The notes beneath the pieces were generated by a model. It ran no database searches. It was not told the origin of the DNA and saw only the letters and a program-made list of their open reading frames with translations. 51,221 bases of DNA from Eubacterium sp. (lineage in GTDB: Bacteria > Bacillota > Clostridia > Lachnospirales > Lachnospiraceae), in the NCBI GenBank assembly GCA_022764165.1, contig JALERM010000059.1, forward strand, positions 1 through 51,221. Reading direction: 5' to 3'. This document shows, one piece after another, positions 17,798-27,113 of the stretch (position 1 is its first letter; each line of letters opens with the position of its first letter). A program made the translations under genes and the position numbers.

Positions 17798-20700
17798 TTA
17801 CTGAATCCATTTCAGTAATGTTCTGGCAATCGTTTTCATATCAAACGGTTTTGCAATATGCTCATTCATTCCGACAGTTTTTGCGGCCAGAACATCCTCC
17901 GCAAAAGCATTCGCTGTCATGGCAACGATTGGTATTTGTTTGCAGTAATTTCTCGTCATAGCACGGATTGCTCTTGTGGCGTCATAACCGTTCATCTTTG
18001 GCATCTGAATATCCATGAAGATAATGTCATAATATCCATCTTCACACTCAGATATCATATCAACCGCTTCTGTACCGTCTGCCGCATGATCCATGATAAG
18101 ACCTGTCATTCCAAGAATTTCCATCGCTATTTCCGCATTCAGTTCATTATCTTCCACAAGCAATGCCCGATGACCTGTCAGATCTAAATTTTCCAATTCC
18201 ACAAACGGTCTATCCGGCTCTTTCTGTTCTTCTTCGCTCACAAGTGAACTGAAAGTCTTTGCCAGACGGGAACGGAACAATGGTTTGCTGATAAAAGCAT
18301 TCGCACCGGCTGCCCGGGCTTCCAGTTCGATATCCGACCAGTCGTACGCGGAGATGATAATAATCGGCACATCGTTTCCTACCGCCTTCCTGATTGCCCT
18401 CGTAGTTGCAACTCCATCCATGTCCGGCATTTTCCAGTCAATAATACAGGCGAAATAGTCCTGCCCCTGTTCATGATGTAATACAACCTGTTCCACAGCC
18501 TCAGCTCCTGTAGAAACTCCCACAGCCTTCATTCCAAAATCATTCAGCATACCGCAGCATGACTCCAGGCTGATGGCATCGTCATCAGCCACCAACACAT
18601 CCAGATCAACCAATTTGTCATACTGGATTTCTGCCGCATCCTGAAGTTTCAGGTACATGGTGACGGTAAAACGTGATCCTACCCCCATCTTACTTTCAAC
18701 CTTAATATCGCCGCCCATCATTCGGACAATATTCCGGCTGATCGGCATTCCCAGACCTGTTCCCTGAATTCTGTTTACCCGGCCATCATCAGCTCTTACA
18801 AAAGGCTGGAATATCTGGTCTACGAATTCTTCGCTCATACCGATACCATTATCTTCAAAGATAAATTCATAGCATCCGACTTTTGCCTGACCGGAAGGTT
18901 TTTCAGATATCGATATCTGTATTCTTCCTCCATCCGGCGTAAATTTCACAGCATTCCCCATCAGATTAGTGAAAATCTTCTGGATGCGAAGGCTGTCACC
19001 TATCACCGCCTCGTGGGTCACACCGGAAATATTGACACTAAGTTCATGGTGATGTTCTTCAATCTGAGAACTGGTCATTGTAATCAGGTTATCAATCAAA
19101 TCAGAAAGGTTAAATTCTTCTTCTATCAGCTGAACCTTTCCGGATTCAATTTTACTCATATCCAGAACTTCATTGATCAGACTGAGCAAATGCTTGCTGG
19201 CCTGAGTGATTTTCTGCAGGCTATCCTTCACCCGCTCCCGATCATCAAGGTGGGCTGCGGCAATAGCAGTCATACCGATGATACCGTTCATTGGCGTCCG
19301 GATATCATGAGACATATTGGACAGAAAATCGGTCTTTGCTTTGTTTGCCGCCTCTGCGGCATCAAATGCAGCCTGCAGTGCCATCTCCTGCTGACGTTCT
19401 TTCTTAATCAGATCATCTACATTTCTGGTTCCGACTACGGCCGCAAGACCTCCATTCTTTTCGCGTACAAAAGCGACTCTTGCCTGAAGATAGATAATTC
19501 CGTTATCTGTCAGTTTCTCATAGGTAAGAGAATAGTCCTGTCCATCTGCACGGATATGATCAAGTGACAATTTTTCGATAAATTCGCTTCGGCTTCTCTC
19601 TGAAACTAACTCTTCTGCATAACAGCACAATCCTTTCGACCAACACATGTTATACCTGTGAAAATAGTCCGCAATTGCCCGCCCATCTTCATCTTCCGCA
19701 CGATAGGTGGTTACCGTATCCTTTTCAGGATCCACAAGAAGAACTGAGTAATATTCCGATCCAAGACCTTCGATAATCTCCCTCTGGGTCTCCATCTCTC
19801 TGGTCTGCCTTAATTGACGCCGCATTTCCTCATCCACATCACGCATACCCAGAACAAAGGTCTCTATTCCGTTTTGATCCACCGTTTTCACCACATTCAT
19901 TTCATAGTAAGAGGTGATACCGTTCATGATTCTCCGGTAGCCCAACTTGTACAGCCCTGTCTCAGGAACTTCTTCCAGCAGAACAGCCAATCTGGCAGAC
20001 TCCTGAATACGTTCACGGTCTTCAGGGACAACAAATGTATCAATATATTGAGAAATAATTTGATCGTAATCACCAATCATCAGCAGTTTTTTCAGTGTCT
20101 CCAAATTCATTCCTACCCCATCAGTTCGGTACAAAGACATCTTTCCGGTCTTTGCGTCGATTTTGAACAGACTATGGTATTCCTGACTCAATGCACCAGC
20201 AACCACCATCTCTTCCTGCAGCACGGTATTGAGCTGTTCCACCACTGACAAAGCCTCCTCAACCTTTCTCTGATGAGCCCGTTCCTGTTGTTTCTCCTCG
20301 TCAACGTTTTTGAATCCAACCACAAATTCGTTTCGTTCCCGATTCGGTTTCACAAGCTGGCACTGAAAATACTGCATCCTGTTATTCCGGAATACACGGT
20401 AATTGAAGTAATAGGTTTTTCTATCTGCCAGAAGTTCATTCACCCCGGATACCAAACGCAGTTTGGCAAAAAGATGCCTGTCTTCTTCCAGCACATTATT
20501 TTCGATATAGTCACAAAGATTTTTCTCATAATTGCCGACGGCAAACTTTTGTCCATAGCGGTCACTCATGGTTTGTCCCATACGGTAGCAGACTGCTTCA
20601 CAGGTATCAGCGTTGACCGCATAGATATTTTCATAGGGAATAGCGAGAGCCTGAATCAGATTGTCCTGTGTTTCCAGTTCCTTTACCTTCATTTTCTGGA

Positions 20701-21250
20701 TGGCCTGGCTGGATTGCTTCAGTTTAGAGTCCATCTGTCGTCTTGTGGAAATTTCGCTGTAACAGGTTGAAGCAACAACAGACAGTAAAAGAAGATCTCC
20801 AGTATTTCTGCGGGGATTATCCACACCAAGAAATCCCACGATCGTATCGTTAACAACCATAGGAGCGGCTGCCAGACTTTCAATCCCCTGGGGTTCCAGG
20901 ATCTGATATGTTTTTGAAGCAGGATGATAATCCTCAGACAGAGATGAAATGAAAAACTCCCCTTTTTCTTCAAATTCTTCAAACCAGCATTCCAGACCCT
21001 CAAGGGGAATATTCTGAAGATTTTCTATTTCTGCGGTGATTCCATCGCCACACCATTCATAAAGGTTGTTGGCGTATAATCGCCCGTCAGTCACCTCAAA
21101 GATATAAGCTCTGTCTGCCTGATAATATTCGCCGATATATGCAAGGATACTCTGGATTGTCTGGTCATTTTTGGGTTTATCCAGATAATTGTGCAGGAAA
21201 TATCTGATTGCCTGGTCCTGATTACTTATATTCTGTACAAATTGGTTCAT
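17798..21250 (-). CDS. Hybrid sensor histidine kinase with GAF, PAS-like and two receiver domains
   Basis: A 1150-residue signalling protein without membrane segments. In order: N-terminal GAF-like domain (about 20-170), three PAS-like modules (about 200-320, 355-475, 495-615), a coiled linker, HisKA with SNMSHDIRTPMNG (His 648), HATPase with the N, G1 (DNGIGM) and G2 (GTGLGM) boxes, receiver 1 with Asp 938 (DWKMPDMDG) and receiver 2 with Asp 1080 (MDIQMPKMNG). No HPt domain is present, so phosphate would leave through a separate HPt protein or receiver 2 acts in regulation. The start at 21250 (MNQFVQ) has GGAGGGG upstream. No independent promoter fits between it and the galE terminator 26 bp upstream, so it may depend on read-through or a promoter inside galE. 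The signal is unknown. Confidence 0.93.
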   Translation of the reverse strand: MNQFVQNISNQDQAIRYFLHNYLDKPKNDQTIQSILAYIGEYYQADRAYIFEVTDGRLYANNLYEWCGDGITAEIENLQNIPLEGLECWFEEFEEKGEFFISSLSEDYHPASKTYQILEPQGIESLAAAPMVVNDTIVGFLGVDNPRRNTGDLLLLSVVASTCYSEISTRRQMDSKLKQSSQAIQKMKVKELETQDNLIQALAIPYENIYAVNADTCEAVCYRMGQTMSDRYGQKFAVGNYEKNLCDYIENNVLEEDRHLFAKLRLVSGVNELLADRKTYYFNYRVFRNNRMQYFQCQLVKPNRERNEFVVGFKNVDEEKQQERAHQRKVEEALSVVEQLNTVLQEEMVVAGALSQEYHSLFKIDAKTGKMSLYRTDGVGMNLETLKKLLMIGDYDQIISQYIDTFVVPEDRERIQESARLAVLLEEVPETGLYKLGYRRIMNGITSYYEMNVVKTVDQNGIETFVLGMRDVDEEMRRQLRQTREMETQREIIEGLGSEYYSVLLVDPEKDTVTTYRAEDEDGRAIADYFHRYNMCWSKGLCCYAEELVSERSRSEFIEKLSLDHIRADGQDYSLTYEKLTDNGIIYLQARVAFVREKNGGLAAVVGTRNVDDLIKKERQQEMALQAAFDAAEAANKAKTDFLSNMSHDIRTPMNGIIGMTAIAAAHLDDRERVKDSLQKITQASKHLLSLINEVLDMSKIESGKVQLIEEEFNLSDLIDNLITMTSSQIEEHHHELSVNISGVTHEAVIGDSLRIQKIFTNLMGNAVKFTPDGGRIQISISEKPSGQAKVGCYEFIFEDNGIGMSEEFVDQIFQPFVRADDGRVNRIQGTGLGMPISRNIVRMMGGDIKVESKMGVGSRFTVTMYLKLQDAAEIQYDKLVDLDVLVADDDAISLESCCGMLNDFGMKAVGVSTGAEAVEQVVLHHEQGQDYFACIIDWKMPDMDGVATTRAIRKAVGNDVPIIIISAYDWSDIELEARAAGANAFISKPLFRSRLAKTFSSLVSEEEQKEPDRPFVELENLDLTGHRALLVEDNELNAEIAMEILGMTGLIMDHAADGTEAVDMISECEDGYYDIIFMDIQMPKMNGYDATRAIRAMTRNYCKQIPIVAMTANAFAEDVLAAKTVGMNEHIAKPFDMKTIARTLLKWIQ

Positions 21251-21276
21251 GATTCCCCTCCGAAATGCTGCAAAAA

Positions 21277-21310
21277 CTGCCCGTTCCGTCCCCACAGACA
21301 GACCGGGCAG
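21277..21310 (-). terminator. Terminator or attenuator after galE
   Basis: On the minus strand CTGCCCG (21304-21310) pairs with CGGGCAG (21277-21283), extended by GTC/GAC, followed by TTTTTG. It is 10 bp after the galE stop and only 26 bp before the sensor-kinase start. Confidence 0.7.
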
Positions 21311-21320
21311 TTCTCATTCC

Positions 21321-22343
21321 TTATTCTTCTGTTGCGTATCCATCCGGGTTCTGGCTCTGCCATCTCCAGGAATCTTCACACATTTCTTCTATACCATACT
21401 GTGCTTCCCAGCCAAGTTCTTCTTTTGCCTTGGTAGGATCGCAGTAACACATAGCGATATCTCCCGGTCTTCTGTCTTTAATTTCATAGTTAATGGCATG
21501 GCCGCAAGCTTTTTCAAATGCATGAACCACCTGAAGTACACTGTATCCATGACCGGTTCCCAGGTTATACACATTCACACCATCTTTATCGGCCAGTTTT
21601 TTGATTGCTTTCACGTGTCCCACAGCCAGATCCACTACGTGGATATAGTCACGCACACCGGTTCCGTCCGGAGTGTCATAATCATCACCGAATACACCCA
21701 GACATTCACGTTTACCGATTGCAACCTGTGCAATATACGGCAGCAGATTATTCGGGATTCCCTTTGGATCTTCGCCGATCATACCGCTCTTGTGTGCACC
21801 GATCGGATTGAAATAGCGAAGAAGAATAACGTTCCATTCAGGATCAGAAGTATGTAAATCCGTCAGAATCTGCTCCAGCATCCATTTGGTCCATCCGTAA
21901 GGATTGGTACAGGTTCCTTTTGGGCACTGTTCTGTAATCGGAATAAATGCCGGATCTCCATATACAGTAGCGGAAGAACTGAAGATGATATTCTTCACTC
22001 CATGATTTCTCATAGCATCCACCAGGTTCAAAGTTCCTGCAATATTATTCTCATAATATTCTACCGGTTTTGCCACAGACTCTCCAACTGCTTTCAGTCC
22101 TGCGAAATGAATGACAGCCTCTACCGGTTCCTTCTCAAAAATGTCGTTCATAGCATCTTTATCGCGGATATCTGCGTTATAAAATACTACTTTTTTTCCG
22201 GTGATCTTTTCTACACGATCCAGTGCCTTTTCGCTGGCATTGTACAGATTATCAACAACAACAACCTCATATCCTTCATTCAGCAATTCCACACATGTAT
22301 GGCTTCCGATATAGCCGGCACCGCCTGTTACCAAAATTCTCAT
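21321..22343 (-). CDS. galE: UDP-glucose 4-epimerase
   Basis: Short-chain dehydrogenase-type epimerase that interconverts UDP-galactose and UDP-glucose (Leloir pathway, cell-envelope sugar supply). The 340-residue protein starts [15 protein letters not shown] with the NAD-binding GxxGxxG and has the catalytic YGWTK motif, plus [10 protein letters not shown] and [16 protein letters not shown] precedes the ATG at 22343. No other Leloir genes are adjacent, so its role here may be mainly anabolic. Confidence 0.96.
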   Translation of the reverse strand: MRILVTGGAGYIGSHTCVELLNEGYEVVVVDNLYNASEKALDRVEKITGKKVVFYNADIRDKDAMNDIFEKEPVEAVIHFAGLKAVGESVAKPVEYYENNIAGTLNLVDAMRNHGVKNIIFSSSATVYGDPAFIPITEQCPKGTCTNPYGWTKWMLEQILTDLHTSDPEWNVILLRYFNPIGAHKSGMIGEDPKGIPNNLLPYIAQVAIGKRECLGVFGDDYDTPDGTGVRDYIHVVDLAVGHVKAIKKLADKDGVNVYNLGTGHGYSVLQVVHAFEKACGHAINYEIKDRRPGDIAMCYCDPTKAKEELGWEAQYGIEEMCEDSWRWQSQNPDGYATEE

Positions 22344-22432
22344 TTTTTTACCCTCCTTAAAAATCCATCTGTTTACCGATCTGATAATTTTCTGTCTGTA
22401 ACTGTACACTTACAATTACTGTGTTCTTCTAC

Positions 22433-22461
22433 AGTTTATCATCATATCGACCACAATTCAA
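22433..22461 (-). promoter_or_regulatory. Promoter of galE
   Basis: On the minus strand TTGAAT (22456-22461), a 17-bp spacer and TAAACT (22433-22438), 90 bp upstream of galE. Confidence 0.55.
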
Positions 22462-22503
22462 TAAATTTTCAATCATATCTTGTGCAAAATTGTACACCGA
22501 AAA

Positions 22504-23751
22504 TTATCTGGCATGATCAGGCATCATCGCCACAGCTTTCCTGAATATAACGAAACCAATAATAAAAATAAATGCAATGGATCCCACGGCAATATTTACT
22601 TTTCCTGTGATCTGGCTGATCACACTAATCAGCGTCGTTCCCAGAAAAGAAGCTCCTTTTCCGCAAATATCTAACAGGCCGAAATACTCTCCTGATTTTT
22701 CGGGAGGAATAATTTTTGCGAAATGGGACCTTGACAGTGCCTGAATGCCGCCCTGAAACATACCGACACAGACAGCAAGAATCCAGAATTCATACTGTTT
22801 ATCCAGCTGCATCGCATACAAAATAATCAGGAAATATGCGCCAATACAGATACTGATCAACGTAGTTCCTTTGTATTTTTTCGCAAGCCATGCAAAGATC
22901 AGACAGAACGGAAATGCCACAATCTGTGTTACCAGCAGAGCCAGCAGCAGCCCGGTACTGTCCAGCCCAAGAGACTCTCCATAAGCAGTGGCCATATCAA
23001 TGATCGTATACACGCCATCAATATAAAAGAAAAATGCCAAAAGAAACATAAATACATGTTTTTCTTTTTTCATTTCTCTCAGTGAATTCCACAGCCTTCC
23101 AAAACTTCTTCTGATAATCTGCCCCTGATTCTCCACATAATGCAGCTGTCTGTATTGTCTCAGCAGAGGAATTGTCACAACAAACCACCATACTGCTGTA
23201 AGCAGAAAAGCAATTGTCATGGACAACTGCATAGTGAGTCCTATTTTATCCCCAAACAGAACCAGGCAAAGTCCTATGATAAATGGAATACAACTTCCGA
23301 TATAACCCCATGCATATCCCTGGGAAGACACATCGTCCATACGTTCTTCCGTTGTAACATCAGTCAGCATCGCATCATAAAATACAATACTGGAAGAAAA
23401 TCCCACTTTGGCTATCACAAATACTGCCAGAAATGCTATCCAGTGTGTCACCAGCCCCAGAGAGGCACATCCTATGGTACCTACCAGAAGACAGACAATA
23501 AATATTTTCTTTTTCATATTTCTGGTATCTGCAATCGTTCCACACACCGGCCCGATCACCGCTACCAGAATAGTAGCTATAGAAGCAGCATAGCCCCAGT
23601 ATGCAAGATAATCGGAAGAACTGATGTTTTCCAGATCTGCCAGATAATTAAAGTAAATCGGGATTATCGTAGCTACCAGAAGAACAAATGCAGAATTCCC
23701 CACATCGTACATAATCCATGCCCGTTCAAGCTTTGTCAGTTTTAATTTCAA
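22504..23751 (-). CDS. UMF1-type MFS transporter
   Basis: A 415-residue polytopic membrane protein with about 12 hydrophobic segments. The N-terminal ERAWIMYDVGNSAFVLL and YWGYAASIATILVAVIGPVCGTIAD mark it as a UMF1 (Atg22-like) major facilitator. Bacterial substrates are not well known; yeast Atg22 exports amino acids from the vacuole. The start is a TTG at 23749-23751, with AAAGGAGG 7 bp upstream; the nearby ATG is out of frame. The gene appears intact, unlike the transporters between 29 and 39 kb. Confidence 0.88.
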   Translation of the reverse strand: MKLKLTKLERAWIMYDVGNSAFVLLVATIIPIYFNYLADLENISSSDYLAYWGYAASIATILVAVIGPVCGTIADTRNMKKKIFIVCLLVGTIGCASLGLVTHWIAFLAVFVIAKVGFSSSIVFYDAMLTDVTTEERMDDVSSQGYAWGYIGSCIPFIIGLCLVLFGDKIGLTMQLSMTIAFLLTAVWWFVVTIPLLRQYRQLHYVENQGQIIRRSFGRLWNSLREMKKEKHVFMFLLAFFFYIDGVYTIIDMATAYGESLGLDSTGLLLALLVTQIVAFPFCLIFAWLAKKYKGTTLISICIGAYFLIILYAMQLDKQYEFWILAVCVGMFQGGIQALSRSHFAKIIPPEKSGEYFGLLDICGKGASFLGTTLISVISQITGKVNIAVGSIAFIFIIGFVIFRKAVAMMPDHAR

Positions 23752-23778
23752 ATTCCATTCCTCCTTTCATTCAGCACT

Positions 23779-23807
23779 ATTATATCGGATAACAGAGCCG
23801 ATTTCCA
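23779..23807 (-). promoter_or_regulatory. Promoter of the UMF1 transporter gene
   Basis: On the minus strand TGGAAA (23802-23807), a 17-bp spacer and a perfect TATAAT (23779-23784). It starts directly at the greA stop codon, 28 bp upstream of the TTG start. Confidence 0.6.
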
Positions 23808-24311
23808 CTAGAAACTCCTGATTTTATCATCCTCTTCACTCTGTGTTTTTTCGATTGCACGGATAACAGCATAATAACCGAACTGCTCATTCACTTTGAT
23901 ATAAACCCGGTCTCCTACTTTATGTCCCAGTATTGCCTTTCCAATAGGAGATTCCGTGCTGACAAGCCCCGCCAATGAGTTTCCCCTGATGGACGTAACC
24001 AGACGATAGGTTTCTTCCTCATCATCATCCTCCATATACAGGGTTACCGTATTATTCAGACCAACCTCGTCCTCTTTTGACTTCTCCGAAATCACAACAG
24101 CTGTTTTCAGCATTCTTTCCAGATAACGGATCCTGCTTTCATTCTGGTTCTTTTCCCTCTTGGCAGCGTAATATTCAAAGTTTTCACTCAGGTCTCCCTG
24201 TGCCCTTGCTTCTTTTACCGCTTCAATGGCATCTTTTCGTACCACCAGTTTTCGATATTCAATTTCTTTTTCTATTTTCTCTACATCCTGTTTTGTAAGA
24301 CGTTCTCCCAT
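23808..24311 (-). CDS. greA: Transcription elongation factor GreA family
   Basis: Binds backtracked RNA polymerase and stimulates transcript cleavage through acidic residues at the tip of a coiled coil. The 167 residues have the N-terminal coiled coil with the tip motif GDLSENFEYYAAK and a C-terminal FKBP-like domain (LVSTESPIGKAILGHKVGD). The start at 24311 (MGERLTKQ) gives normal GreA length and has GAGG upstream. It begins 4 bp after the stop of the GTPase-NYN gene and is surely co-transcribed with it. Clostridia often have more than one GreA-like protein, so this may be a paralogue rather than the main copy. Confidence 0.92.
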   Translation of the reverse strand: MGERLTKQDVEKIEKEIEYRKLVVRKDAIEAVKEARAQGDLSENFEYYAAKREKNQNESRIRYLERMLKTAVVISEKSKEDEVGLNNTVTLYMEDDDEEETYRLVTSIRGNSLAGLVSTESPIGKAILGHKVGDRVYIKVNEQFGYYAVIRAIEKTQSEEDDKIRSF

Positions 24312-24315
24312 ACTA

Positions 24316-27090
24316 CTACCTCTTTTCCTGCTTTGTATCTTTTTTTCCAAGACGGACAGCCTCCAGATATTCTGCCGATTTTTCATCCAGTGAATCAAAC
24401 AGATACGTTTTTCCACTTTCCTTTTTCAGTTCCGTGGTTTCTCTGATTTGTCCTTCCACCAGTTCCATTTCTTCCCGAAGTTCCCGGGCAGACATTCTTC
24501 CCGCCCCCTGCCCCAGAATGATCACCTGCTCCAGGCGGTCGGAGGTCGCCACCGTCACACGATATTTCTTTCCGATTTCATGCACAGTTTTTTCGATATA
24601 CTGATCCGCAGTCTCTGCTTCTTTCGTATATACTACATGAATATTGTGATATTTCTGTACACTGCCCGGATTTCCCTGCACTTTATAGGCATCAAATACC
24701 AGAATCAGTGTGCAGTTTTTGTAACCCTGATAATTACACAACAGATCCATCAGACGGGATCTTGCCGCATCAATATTAACATCTGCCAGTTCCTTCAGAT
24801 CGTTCCAGGCAAAGATAATGTTATACCCGTCCACCAGAAGATATTCTTTTTCCGGTACCTCTGACTTGCGATGTCCGTTTCCATAAGTTCTGACCAACGA
24901 ACCTGATGATACACTTGCCATATCACTGCGGCTTCTGCTTTTCTTCCATCCTTTGACCGAACGCCTGGAAAATTCCTCTTCTCCCAAACGGGATTTTATA
25001 GGGCCATAGGTACGCTCAAAAATTTCATCCAGTTCTTTCTGCGTGGTCTGAAAAAATGCCTGCTCTTCCTTCCAGGTTTTCTGCCGGGCAGGCGGCTGGT
25101 ATACCTGCGATTCATGCTCTGCCGGTTCCAGATCCAGACCGCTTTCCAGATGCATATAATCCTCCACCTGATCCCAGTTTACCACAAAACCGGCACCGTG
25201 GGCACAAAATACGGAACCTGTGGGATTTTCCAGATCTGCCTCCGGGTCATAACAAAATTCCTGAATGACCTGCTCCTGATTATGGCAGGGGAAATAACCT
25301 TTCATCGTACAGAAGAGACGGCCCCTTCCTCTGGTATATGAAATCACTTCATTCTGATAATCCCTCATAGTGACGACCGGAGCACTTCCGGTAAGTACCG
25401 CCATATCTCCTTCCACCTGCGGCGGCTCAAATTCACCATACATCCGCTGAATATCCGACATTCCACGACCGACCATGTCCGCAGGCACTTCCAGACGGAA
25501 CTCGTAATAGGGTTCCAGAAGAACACAATCTGCTTTTCTGAGTCCCTGCCGCACAGCCCGGTAAGTAGCCTGCCGGAAATCTCCGCCTTCTGTATGTTTC
25601 AGGTGAGCCCTTCCGGTAATCAACGTAATTCTCATATCCGTAATGGGGGAACCGGTCAGCACACCGCGATGCTCCTTCTCTTCCAGATGAGTCAAAATCA
25701 GCCGCTGCCAGTTTTTATCCAGAATATCCTCACTGCAGTCCGCAGCAAATTCCATTCCGCTTCCCCGCTCTCCCGGTTCTAACAGAAGATGCACCTCCGC
25801 ATAATGGCGCAGAGGTTCAAAATGTCCCACACCTTCCACCGGCGACTGAATGGTTTCTTTATATACAATATTTCCAGAGCCAAATTCCACAGAAATTCCA
25901 AAACGCTCCTGAATCAGACTTTTGAGAATCTCAATCTGAACTTCTCCCATAACCTGGGCATGGATTTCTCCCAGTTCTTCATTCCAGACAATATGCAAAA
26001 GTGGCTCCTCTTCCTCTAATTGCCGCAGATTCAGCAGCATTTTATGTACATCACATTCATCTGGCAGCTGAATCTGATATGTCAGCACCGGCTCCAGAAC
26101 CGGCATATCAGATGCGGCCTCAATTCCCAGCCCCTGTCCCGGTCTAGTATGGGTAAGACCGGTCACAGCACAGACAGAACCCGCCTCTGCCTCATTGACC
26201 GCTTCATACTTTTCACCGGAATAGATACGGATCTGATCTGCTTTTTCTTCCCATATTTCCTCACCACCGGCTGCATCATCTTTCCTGTCATTGGTCAGCA
26301 TGGTTTTCACTTTTAAAGACCCGCCGGTTATCTTCATATAAGTCAGTCGATTTCCCTGATGATCCCTTGCAATTTTAAAAACTTTTGCACCGAATTTGTC
26401 CGGATAAGAAGGCATCTGCATATTCTTTTCCATATCTGTCAGGAATTCCTGAACACCTGTCATTTTCAATGCAGAACCGAAATAACAGGGAAATACTTTT
26501 CTCTCCCGTATCAGCCCGGCAATTCTGTTTTCATCAATCGTCCCTTCTTCCAGATACTGTTCCAGAAGTTCTTCCTCACACATGGCGATCTGTTCCAGCC
26601 ATTCCTCATCTTCACTTCTCACTGTAAAATCTATACAATTAGAGTCCAGCCTCTTTTTCAGTTCTTCCATCAGCATCACTTCATCAGTTCCCGGCTGGTC
26701 CATTTTATTAACAAATATAAATGTAGGAATCCTGTAGCGTTTCAGTAATTTCCACAATGTCTGCGTATGTCCCTGCACACCGTCTGCCCCACTGATCACC
26801 AGAATCACATAGTCAAGCACCTGCAATGTCCGTTCCATCTCGGCACAAAAATCCACATGACCCGGGGTATCCAGAAGGGTCACCTGCATATCTCCCAGTT
26901 CAAATACTGCCTGTTTGGAAAAAATAGTAATACCTCTTTCCCTCTCAAGCTCAAACGTATCCAGAAATGCATCCTTATGATCTACCCGCCCCATTTTACG
27001 GATTGCACCACAAGTGTACAGAATACTTTCCGACAATGTGGTTTTTCCCGCATCTACATGGGCCAGAATCCCAATAACTATTTTTTTCAT
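24316..27090 (-). CDS. Tet(M)/EF-G-like translational GTPase fused to a Rae1/YacP-type NYN ribonuclease
   Basis: A 924-residue two-part protein. Residues 1 to about 680 have the layout of ribosome-protection GTPases: G1 AHVDAGKTTLS (10-20), G3 DTPGH (74-78), G4 NKMD (128-131), then domains II-V, with the domain IV region containing KHTEGGDFRQATYRAVRQG and the tail GAGFVVNWDQVEDYMHLES. After a basic, Ser/Arg-rich linker (about 690-748) comes a full YacP/Rae1-like NYN domain (749 to about 890): LLVDGYNIIFAW (Asp 754), LVFDAYKVQGN, TKEAETADQYIEK, VATSDRLEQ and GAGRMSARELREE. In Bacillus Rae1 is an mRNA endonuclease acting in the ribosomal A site. The fusion implies GTP-dependent delivery of an RNase to ribosomes; this is inference. 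The gene follows the DMT transporter by 23 bp and precedes greA by 4 bp. Tetracycline resistance is not implied. Confidence 0.93.
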   Translation of the reverse strand: MKKIVIGILAHVDAGKTTLSESILYTCGAIRKMGRVDHKDAFLDTFELERERGITIFSKQAVFELGDMQVTLLDTPGHVDFCAEMERTLQVLDYVILVISGADGVQGHTQTLWKLLKRYRIPTFIFVNKMDQPGTDEVMLMEELKKRLDSNCIDFTVRSEDEEWLEQIAMCEEELLEQYLEEGTIDENRIAGLIRERKVFPCYFGSALKMTGVQEFLTDMEKNMQMPSYPDKFGAKVFKIARDHQGNRLTYMKITGGSLKVKTMLTNDRKDDAAGGEEIWEEKADQIRIYSGEKYEAVNEAEAGSVCAVTGLTHTRPGQGLGIEAASDMPVLEPVLTYQIQLPDECDVHKMLLNLRQLEEEEPLLHIVWNEELGEIHAQVMGEVQIEILKSLIQERFGISVEFGSGNIVYKETIQSPVEGVGHFEPLRHYAEVHLLLEPGERGSGMEFAADCSEDILDKNWQRLILTHLEEKEHRGVLTGSPITDMRITLITGRAHLKHTEGGDFRQATYRAVRQGLRKADCVLLEPYYEFRLEVPADMVGRGMSDIQRMYGEFEPPQVEGDMAVLTGSAPVVTMRDYQNEVISYTRGRGRLFCTMKGYFPCHNQEQVIQEFCYDPEADLENPTGSVFCAHGAGFVVNWDQVEDYMHLESGLDLEPAEHESQVYQPPARQKTWKEEQAFFQTTQKELDEIFERTYGPIKSRLGEEEFSRRSVKGWKKSRSRSDMASVSSGSLVRTYGNGHRKSEVPEKEYLLVDGYNIIFAWNDLKELADVNIDAARSRLMDLLCNYQGYKNCTLILVFDAYKVQGNPGSVQKYHNIHVVYTKEAETADQYIEKTVHEIGKKYRVTVATSDRLEQVIILGQGAGRMSARELREEMELVEGQIRETTELKKESGKTYLFDSLDEKSAEYLEAVRLGKKDTKQEKR

Positions 27091-27113
27091 GATTCACATT
27101 TTCCTTATTTGTT

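Noticed and set aside
24316-27090. Tetracycline resistance gene.
   Set aside because: Only the GTPase part resembles Tet(M); the NYN fusion and chromosomal housekeeping context point to another function, and resistance cannot be inferred.
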